Of a stretch of 41,497 nucleotides of DNA, positions 34,919-41,497 are shown one piece after another. The stretch is from a virus. The translations under genes were made by a program, and so were the position numbers. The notes below the pieces were generated by a model. That model worked only from the letters and a program-made list of their open reading frames with translations, ran no database searches and was not told the origin of the DNA. Position 1 is the stretch's first letter, and each line of letters starts with the position of its first letter. Where the stretch lies: the IMG/VR virus record IMGVR_UViG_3300017991_000192, positions 1 to 41,497 of that record; one strand, 5' to 3'.

Positions 34919-37165
34919 TCACCTCGCGTTCGCATATTTTTCAGGTTGCTGTGCAATGCCGATGCAGATGTGGGTATGTCCGCTACTGTTAACTGAAGTA
35001 TCAGACGCACGGCATTTTATTCCTGAACAAACCAGATCACCAATAGAAGATCCGAAATTTTGAAGGTTGTTATTGGTATTTAAGTACAGCCCAACGTCCA
35101 TCACATTGTACGGCTGAGCATCTAAAAGCCATACCACCCAATTTGCACTCGCGTCTGCATTCTTTATGATCGCCAATGCTGGTGCAACAGTGCAAGGAAC
35201 GAAGGGACCGGCAGGACTACTATTACCCTCATAGTTGATCCCAGTTGTGAATTGTGATATGACCTTTATAACAAGCACACGGTACGTACCTGTCGGTGCC
35301 GCACTTTTAATGGAGACATTAGTTGCATCAACATCTACATATTGAGTCACTGTCTCGCCACTCGTGCTGTTTATAATGATGTTGTAATTGGTGGTTAAAC
35401 CAGGGTGTGACATGTACCAATCACCAGTTGAATCCACCCGTTTTCCGATGGCAATAAAGGTACCTGTTCCGAGACTGTGCGCTTGATCTGTATCCGAACC
35501 GTTGGTGTGCGCGAGTTCATCAGTGTAAACACCATACGAAGTACCAACACGTAAAGATATTCCAGCCCACGTGTCTGAACCAGAAAGTGTTGCTTTCGCG
35601 CCCTTACCTGCATTCGAATTGAAGTGGATAGAATTTGTCGAGTCATCTGAAAAGCGTACTTCCCAATCTTCATTGTTGGTGAGGTTTTTCAGAATATCAA
35701 CGTAGTTGGTCCAACCGCTTCGTAATGCCGTGAGTGTGGATTCAATATTACTTTCAGTGGCCTGATCAACAACAAAGCCATTCGTTGATTCAAGGATACT
35801 GGGCTCAGTCAAATTAGCATTTGTGAGTGCTAGAAAATTAGCAGGGGGCGTATACTCAAAATTTCCCTCGCCATTATCGTCAGGTTGTGATGATGCGATG
35901 GTTAATCCACCCTGTCCGAAATTAAAGAGAAGGGCGTCCGTTGTATACAGACTGGTGTAAGGGGAGATAGGCACAGAAGGTAATGTGTCAAATGCGTACC
36001 CAGTACCTGCTTCAGGATCACCTGAATTCTGCCACACACCGTTTTTCGAAAACCAAATCTTATGGTTATCGTAATCAATGGCGACGCCTATAATGTCAGA
36101 TGTTGAAGTCCAAGAATCTCCGTATGCCGTCGTCGATCCGTTGCATTTTGAACCATCATTATAATAACCCCAAACCTCTGAATCACCGCTTCCGACACCG
36201 TTTAAAGCAGCGTCTTGAGTAGCAACTCCAAGAACCATGTGAGCCACACCACTACATGCTTCAATTTTGACTTCAAAGTAATGCTTGCCTGAAGTAATCC
36301 AGAAGGGACTCCGGGCGTTGAACCACGCACCAGCACTGGTACATTTCTGGTTTCCCTCAGACAGCGTGAGACTGCTCCCCTTATCCAGGGGATTCATGAC
36401 AGCATATTGCTTAGTGGGTGTGTCTAGCACTTGATCAGTTGATGTAAGATTTGCAGACGTATAATCATTACTGTTTCCACTCACATCGTTGCCTAGATCC
36501 CCACTATCTGCGAAATCTAGATGAAAACCATTCGTGCCGTAAGATCCTGAGTATGCTTTCGGTATCCAAATACCACTTTTAAACTCTCCAAAACTCGTCG
36601 AATCCGCAATAATTCCATCCAACATGATGACTTGAGCAAGACATCCATCTGTAAAACTGGTCCCCGCGGGGTTTCGACCAACATATTGAGCTTTAGCATT
36701 TTGCAGAAAACCGGTGAGGTTATAGTTTAATGAGGGGTAGGTCTCAGTGGCAAAATCCGTGACTTGACTTCCATTCACTTCAATGGTAACTCGATCAGCC
36801 GCAGTCGCTTGAGTAGTATCTATCTGTACGCAAATTGAATACCACCCAAAATCGCGGTATTTGGCGGTTGTCTTGAGATCACCGGCGGTGGCACCGTCAA
36901 AGTAGAGACGAAGTTGATCCTCATAGTACTGTAGGGTATCATAGTGTGTCGCAGCCTGAGCAGCGATCACATCCATAATTGTCATCCCAAGATTCCCACG
37001 CTTTAACCACAGCGCAATCGTGACTTTTTTGCTACTGTCAGCAGCTCCGCTCGGTGTCCATGATAATGACGCAGAGTCATCATCGTTGAATCGACAACTA
37101 TTCGCAATTTGAGTTTCATAGAACGCGCTGTCAGAATACCCTGCAGGTAGAATTAAGTGACTCAT
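34919..37165 (-). CDS. Receptor-binding fibre/spike protein with LamG-like and SPRY-like domains
   Basis: A 748-residue protein. Residues 20-200 look like a concanavalin/LamG fold, with SLSWTPSGAADSSKKVTIAL then WLKRGNLG and later YSICVQIDTTQ. Residues about 265-400 resemble a SPRY domain, with KHYFEVKIEACSGVAHMVLG, DIIGVAIDYDNHKIWFSKNG and a final FNFGQGG. The C-terminal 220 residues form a further beta-rich domain. Lectin-like domains suggest binding of host surface sugars. It starts 3 nt after the gp17-like fibre gene and is followed by a chaperone-like gene. It is probably attached to the tail through that fibre. Confidence 0.82.
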   Translation of the reverse strand: MSHLILPAGYSDSAFYETQIANSCRFNDDDSASLSWTPSGAADSSKKVTIALWLKRGNLGMTIMDVIAAQAATHYDTLQYYEDQLRLYFDGATAGDLKTTAKYRDFGWYSICVQIDTTQATAADRVTIEVNGSQVTDFATETYPSLNYNLTGFLQNAKAQYVGRNPAGTSFTDGCLAQVIMLDGIIADSTSFGEFKSGIWIPKAYSGSYGTNGFHLDFADSGDLGNDVSGNSNDYTSANLTSTDQVLDTPTKQYAVMNPLDKGSSLTLSEGNQKCTSAGAWFNARSPFWITSGKHYFEVKIEACSGVAHMVLGVATQDAALNGVGSGDSEVWGYYNDGSKCNGSTTAYGDSWTSTSDIIGVAIDYDNHKIWFSKNGVWQNSGDPEAGTGYAFDTLPSVPISPYTSLYTTDALLFNFGQGGLTIASSQPDDNGEGNFEYTPPANFLALTNANLTEPSILESTNGFVVDQATESNIESTLTALRSGWTNYVDILKNLTNNEDWEVRFSDDSTNSIHFNSNAGKGAKATLSGSDTWAGISLRVGTSYGVYTDELAHTNGSDTDQAHSLGTGTFIAIGKRVDSTGDWYMSHPGLTTNYNIIINSTSGETVTQYVDVDATNVSIKSAAPTGTYRVLVIKVISQFTTGINYEGNSSPAGPFVPCTVAPALAIIKNADASANWVVWLLDAQPYNVMDVGLYLNTNNNLQNFGSSIGDLVCSGIKCRASDTSVNSSGHTHICIGIAQQPEKYANAR

Positions 37166-37168
37166 AGT

Positions 37169-38149
37169 TTAAGAACTCTCTTCCCACTTTCCAACCATAA
37201 GCATATTTGTGCCGTCTGATTTAAAGATCATGATCAGTTTACTTCCAGATCCTGAAGGCGTGTCGGGCGTTCCAACAGCACCAAAATCAAAGACAGCGTT
37301 GAATGCGAGCGTCCGGTCAGAAGAGTCTTGAATGACAGTTAAACAATAAAAGGCTCCCGCTTTCTGATTTGTAGGGGCATTTAATGTTGTATTCTGGTCC
37401 AGCGTAAGCGTACACACTTGGTTACTCTCACAGTCCCAACTCACTGCGGCGGCAGGAGTCAGTGCTGATTCATCGAAGTTCTGTGTTTTGGTGAATTCAG
37501 TAGCGATCCCGGCGGCAGCTGCTCCAGCTTCGGCGGCTGTAACACTGTGTGGGTTTCCAGACGAGACGTCTTTATGTGCCACAGCGTTGGTCAGATCTGT
37601 ATTCGTCTGATCGTAAGTATCCAGGAGGGCCTTATTATCGTGCGAATGAACTTCATCAGCTTCGATTCCGTCTAAGAGAGTTTTGTTGTCATGTGAGTGT
37701 GTCGAAGCCGCTAATGCAAAGGCTTCCAGGTGTGCTTTGGTAACTGCATCCTGCGCCGCAGTCGGATCTGCCAGATTTGTGATCTTTCCGGAGTCAGCGT
37801 CGTAGTTGCCGTCATCACCTTTAATGAGTGAGTCTTCAGCATCATCCGCAGCTTCCTGAGAAATGTAGAAATTCTGTAACGCTGAATCATCCAGATCCTC
37901 TTCAGTAAGCGTTCCGGCATCTTGGAAGTTTACTGTGCGGCTATCTTTTGGGGTTGTTCGCTGAAACCGAATCGTCGCCCCTACAGCCGGAGCTGAATCC
38001 AACTCAACGGTACTGGCAGTCAACCACGTGAAATCAACTTCAACACCCGCTTCATAAGCGGTAACGTGGTCTGCTTCCAGGTATCCGAATGTGATGCTGA
38101 ATGGACCAGTACTTCCGGTAGAAGTGTATTCAACATAAGAATAGGCCAT
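37169..38149 (-). CDS. Tail fibre protein, T7 gp17-like N-terminal anchor
   Basis: A 326-residue protein. Residues 1-110 match the tail-binding domain of T7 gp17: an N-terminal YVEYTSTGSTGPFSITFGYL, then VELDSAPAVGATIRFQRTTP and LTEEDLDDSALQNFYISQEA. A helical and Asp/His-rich shaft follows (repeated HSHDNKTLLDGIEADEVHSH) and then a beta C-terminal domain with a FDFGAVGTPDTPSGSGSKL stretch. It is shorter than T7 gp17 (553 residues), consistent with an adaptor that carries the separate large spike protein encoded next. ATG after GGAG. Confidence 0.9.
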   Translation of the reverse strand: MAYSYVEYTSTGSTGPFSITFGYLEADHVTAYEAGVEVDFTWLTASTVELDSAPAVGATIRFQRTTPKDSRTVNFQDAGTLTEEDLDDSALQNFYISQEAADDAEDSLIKGDDGNYDADSGKITNLADPTAAQDAVTKAHLEAFALAASTHSHDNKTLLDGIEADEVHSHDNKALLDTYDQTNTDLTNAVAHKDVSSGNPHSVTAAEAGAAAAGIATEFTKTQNFDESALTPAAAVSWDCESNQVCTLTLDQNTTLNAPTNQKAGAFYCLTVIQDSSDRTLAFNAVFDFGAVGTPDTPSGSGSKLIMIFKSDGTNMLMVGKWEESS

Positions 38150-38199
38150 ATATTCTGCTCCAATGAGTTGAGGGGCGAAAAGCCCCCCACTCGATGTAG

Positions 38200-41100
38200 T
38201 TAGTCAGATGAAGTACCCAGGAGTTGTTCAAATTGGGTACGGTAAGTTTGTGTCTTTTCGTGCCGTCTTTCAGTTAAACCGCGAATCGCGTTGGCTTGCA
38301 GTTGATACTCCGCGATGATCTTCTCGCGCACTTCTGGTGTTTCAGCCAGATAAGCCGCGCGTGCGCCTTCCCGAAATATCTGAATGATACGTCGGTAAGT
38401 CTCAGCGCGTGTTTGATCATCTTTAATGTGTTGAAATTTAGGATTATCATACACCCGATTTAACGTCTCTCTGATGGGCATCTTCGCAAGTATGGCATTG
38501 AGTTGATCGTACTGTTTTGGCTCAAGTTCGACGCCCTGCAGTTTATCTGATATTCGACCAACGTTAGCTCCGCAGAAATACATATCGAGTAACGCCCGAT
38601 CTGCATCAGTTGTACGAGTAACGTTGAACATGCCAAACGTCCTGGGTTCTTTTACAATCGGTTGTCCGGTCACATTGTGGCGGCGCGGGAGTAGTTTTGT
38701 AGAGTCAACATTGATGTTAAACGCATCTTCCCAAGAGTAAATCTCTCTAAGGTATTGATCATCAGAGACCTGCTTGTTCTGCGCAGCAATCGCAAACGGA
38801 AAGAAGGTACTGCCCGTTCGCTTTATGAAACGTTCCTGCCAACCAGGAGATCCACGAAACATCATCGTCATGAAATCTGAGAGACTTTTCATGAAGGTTT
38901 TGCTTCCGATGTTATCCGCAAAGATGAGACTTGCGGCTGAAAACATCTCGTAAAAGGTGGAATCCGGCATGTGATACATATCGTAAACACGATGAATATC
39001 TGCAGCCATTCCCAACCACATGGCTAAGGGATCGAGGCGATTGTATTGAATCCACTTCTCCCCGGTCCAAAAGGCATACTCTTGAATGTTGGCATTGCGC
39101 CACGCATCTTGTTGCCCTGTAGGAGCTGCGCCCGTGATACGACCTGTGTTATAAAGATAAAAACCCAGGCCCATAACAGATGTACCGACTGAAATCCGAG
39201 AAACAGCTTCGGCCTGTCGGATACCTCCGGCTAGTAGATCTTCCTGAAATTTTCTTGAGAGGAGACCTAACGGTGTTCTCCTGCCTGAGAATAGAGCAAT
39301 ATTGACGGCCACATTATAGAAAGGCACAAAGATTGCTTTGAACAAAGGCAGCGCGTATTTACCAAGAACTCCCCCGGACGGGTTATAACTTAAAGCACGA
39401 CCTACATCAGCCCAGGCACCCCGCAGTGGGTTAGTAAAAGTCATCTCACGTGCGGCTCGAAGAGCGTCTAGATGAAGCTCTTCAGGTGTGTTCTTCATGA
39501 GGTTCAGAAACTCGTTGTCAAAAGAGTCCCAACCTTTCTTGATACCAACTGTAGTATTGTAGGCCATCTCGAAGGCCCGGAAGTTTTTCTCGGCTGCATA
39601 TCCAATCGATTTAAAGATTTCATCCTCAGCTGTGAGAAAGCGAAAGGGCAGTCGCACTAAATCACCAACTGGAATTTGCATCCACCACTCAGGCTCAATG
39701 CCTAATTTTTGTGCTGCCTTTTGGAGAGGAATATTAGGGATAGCTCCACCGCTTAATGATGTGTCATATTTTGTGAGTACATCAGTTATGGGTTCACCCT
39801 CCAGAAAGGACTGAAAAACCTTTCCGAGTTTTCGCTTGTCTCCGGAAATCCAATCAGCTTTAAATCCTTCTTTAAAACCTTTTACATTTCCGCGCACCAG
39901 TTTAGAAGCTCCGGGCAGATAGAATGCCTCTGCAAGGCCTTTTCCCATACCAGTATAATAAGCCGCGAGCTGTTTGAAACGCCAGGGCTGTATAAGGCCC
40001 ATGACACCAGTTGCGGCAGTCCGTGAAACTGCTTCTAAACTTAAGGCTGCCAACGAACCGAGCATGTTCACTTTATGTGTCTGTAAAGAAGAGACCAGGG
40101 CAGCTTGCCTATATTCAGTAAGCCCCTGCATGAAACGTGAACGTGTTACCTCACGCGCATACGCCGCTCTCGCTTCGCTATCGTGTAAAGACTTGTAGTT
40201 ATCTACCAGTTTCTTAATGTTTTGCTTCCCGGTGACGTCCATAGTTTCTTCTAAAAACTCGTCACTGATTTTATCAAAATCAAACTTCCGACCTTTGCGC
40301 ATAATTTTATATGCATTAAGACCACGCCCGACTTCGACCTGAACACCTTTCACTGTGCGCAGTAGATCAGCAAATTGCTGAAGATGTGCAGCCACTTTCA
40401 TTTCGTGACCAAAAGGCCTGTAACCGTGTTCTGCACTTTTCTCAGCGAGATCATAGATGAACTCGTCATAAGCCACCAGATAGCGGTTAATCATATTTAT
40501 TTTCACATCCAGATTTTTGACGTCTGCAGCAAAAGAAGCCACGAACTTGTTTACTTCTTCAACTCCAGTACCCGCAAGATCTGCAAGTTTTCTTCCAGCC
40601 AACGCCGCCGTCGTTCTTTGCGACCTGGGCGTATGCCTGGGAGTCTTCTCGATGATCATCTCCAGGAGCTGTTTATGTTCATCGGTTGTTTCAATCCGAT
40701 CAAAATTAATGAAATCCTTACTGAGTTCCTTTTCTGGTAGTTTCCCTTCAGTCAGGTCAAAAAGGTCTTTTGCCAGCTTATCTGCTTCTTCTGGAGTGAA
40801 TGGGCCAGAAACGGCTTCCTGAGAGCCACGAGGTTCGACGATCTCGTCTGGAGCCTTAGTAGCCCCTTCGGTAATTTTAGATGTTTTCTCTGAGATATCA
40901 GCAGCAGCCTCTCCAGGTAAATTCTCGTCAACTTGCTTTGAGATGTCGTCGAGGATGTTGTGCTTACTCGTCCATAACTTCCCCTTGACGAGGCGCAGAC
41001 TCATGAACAGGGCATCGGCTGCAGAACCAATGCCCAAACCTTCGATGGCATTCTTCAGCCGTCCTTCAGTTTCAGAATCATTCGGATCAGCCTTTAACCA

Positions 41101-41496
41101 GCGCGTCACCGGATTTGATAACTGTGGGTAGTGCTCAATGAGATCTGAGAGCCGCGACTCATGGGGATCAAAGACGGTAGTATCAGCAGCCATCCCCGCG
41201 ATGGACACCCTGATAAACTCAAACAGTTTAGGGGAACTCTTAGCGAGGGCCGCCATCTTCGGGATTTTTGATAGTTTCCCGGCGACACCTAAAAACGGGA
41301 TAAAACCAGTGGCAAATTGTGCGCCTCCGGACGCAACCATCCCCAGTTTAGTGTAGTATTCGGGTGTTTCATTTTCTTCAGGTTGTGTATCCTGTTCTGG
41401 ATTGCGAACATCACCAGGAGTTGGGTCTGTAACAAAACCTTGAGGATCATCTAATCCATCAGGCCCTAACTCCGGCAACCAATTTAGCATCCAGTC
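38200..41496 (-). CDS. Internal virion protein gp16-like, main part (5' end at the window edge)
   Basis: The frame is open from the right edge to the stop at 38200; the first ATG is at 41490, preceded in frame by Asp-Trp. No ribosome site is visible before that ATG, and joining to the left edge of the window with a one-base overlap makes one frame of about 1184 codons. The 1096+ residues include hydrophobic stretches (GGAQFATGFIPFLGVAG near residue 55, YALPLFKAIFVPFYNVAVNI near 715), long helical regions, and a C-terminal helical tail. T7 gp16 has 1318 residues. It lies between gp15 and the fibre gene, as in T7, and would act in DNA ejection. Confidence 0.82.
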   Translation of the reverse strand, partial: DWMLNWLPELGPDGLDDPQGFVTDPTPGDVRNPEQDTQPEENETPEYYTKLGMVASGGAQFATGFIPFLGVAGKLSKIPKMAALAKSSPKLFEFIRVSIAGMAADTTVFDPHESRLSDLIEHYPQLSNPVTRWLKADPNDSETEGRLKNAIEGLGIGSAADALFMSLRLVKGKLWTSKHNILDDISKQVDENLPGEAAADISEKTSKITEGATKAPDEIVEPRGSQEAVSGPFTPEEADKLAKDLFDLTEGKLPEKELSKDFINFDRIETTDEHKQLLEMIIEKTPRHTPRSQRTTAALAGRKLADLAGTGVEEVNKFVASFAADVKNLDVKINMINRYLVAYDEFIYDLAEKSAEHGYRPFGHEMKVAAHLQQFADLLRTVKGVQVEVGRGLNAYKIMRKGRKFDFDKISDEFLEETMDVTGKQNIKKLVDNYKSLHDSEARAAYAREVTRSRFMQGLTEYRQAALVSSLQTHKVNMLGSLAALSLEAVSRTAATGVMGLIQPWRFKQLAAYYTGMGKGLAEAFYLPGASKLVRGNVKGFKEGFKADWISGDKRKLGKVFQSFLEGEPITDVLTKYDTSLSGGAIPNIPLQKAAQKLGIEPEWWMQIPVGDLVRLPFRFLTAEDEIFKSIGYAAEKNFRAFEMAYNTTVGIKKGWDSFDNEFLNLMKNTPEELHLDALRAAREMTFTNPLRGAWADVGRALSYNPSGGVLGKYALPLFKAIFVPFYNVAVNIALFSGRRTPLGLLSRKFQEDLLAGGIRQAEAVSRISVGTSVMGLGFYLYNTGRITGAAPTGQQDAWRNANIQEYAFWTGEKWIQYNRLDPLAMWLGMAADIHRVYDMYHMPDSTFYEMFSAASLIFADNIGSKTFMKSLSDFMTMMFRGSPGWQERFIKRTGSTFFPFAIAAQNKQVSDDQYLREIYSWEDAFNINVDSTKLLPRRHNVTGQPIVKEPRTFGMFNVTRTTDADRALLDMYFCGANVGRISDKLQGVELEPKQYDQLNAILAKMPIRETLNRVYDNPKFQHIKDDQTRAETYRRIIQIFREGARAAYLAETPEVREKIIAEYQLQANAIRGLTERRHEKTQTYRTQFEQLLGTSSD

Positions 41497-41497
41497 A

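Noticed and set aside
36715-36745. Promoter-like CCCCTCATTAAAC on the minus strand inside the spike gene
   Set aside because: It matches the 22-bp element only in a short stretch and lies within coding sequence with no following gene start.

Overview
The window is almost certainly the complete or nearly complete genome of a temperate T7-like podovirus (Autographiviridae type). It encodes a single-subunit RNA polymerase and T7-type replication proteins: gp2.5-like SSB, gp3-like endonuclease I, gp3.5-like amidase, gp4-like primase-helicase, gp5-like DNA polymerase and a gp6-like exonuclease. It also encodes the full T7 virion set: gp8 portal, gp9 scaffold, gp10 capsid, gp11 and gp12 tail tubes, gp13 to gp16 internal virion proteins, gp17-like fibre and gp19 terminase. 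Nearly all genes lie on the minus strand, so the phage reads from about 29.1 kb down to 1 and then from the right edge down to 30.1 kb. The two edges fall inside one gp16-like gene. Overlapping the ends by one base joins the two halves into one open frame of about 1184 codons, so the window looks like a circularly closed assembly rather than packaged ends. The host cannot be named. Sigma70-type promoters and a tRNA-Leu(UAA) attachment site suggest a Gram-negative bacterium.

Layout in transcription order (minus strand). About 29.07-29.04 kb: a strong host-type early promoter. 28.99-26.43 kb: a gp88-like first gene and a run of small early genes, several with zinc-ribbon cysteines. 26.43-25.36 kb: a small XRE-type HTH protein overlapping a tyrosine integrase, closed by a strong terminator. 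25.2-22.8 kb: the phage RNA polymerase. 22.8-12.1 kb: replication and nucleotide metabolism, with small ORFs, a T4 Rnl2-type RNA ligase, a gp3.5-like amidase, a free-standing HNH nuclease and a holin candidate. 12.2-10.3 kb: small Cys-rich proteins and a dATP/dGTP diphosphohydrolase-like gene. 10.3-1 kb, continuing from the right edge to 33.4 kb: virion genes, with a T7 Tphi-like terminator just after the capsid gene. 32.1-30.1 kb: a small membrane protein, the large terminase and a tRNA-His.

Two plus-strand insertions break the pattern. A second, complete tyrosine integrase (32177-33151) sits beside a 61-base 3' fragment of a tRNA-Leu(UAA) gene, which I read as attP, flanked by repeated GAGGGTA heptamers. 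A 138-residue STAS-like protein with its own consensus promoter (29.43-29.91 kb) looks like a moron, a gene expressed from the prophage.

Regulation visible in the sequence: three exact copies of a 22-bp element resembling the T3 promoter lie just after the RNA polymerase gene, just before the virion genes, and just after terminase and the tRNA. The last position matches that of T7 phiOR. Repeats of GTAACTCAAATTTT around the RNA polymerase promoter, and a palindrome over the early promoter, are candidate operators for lysogenic control.
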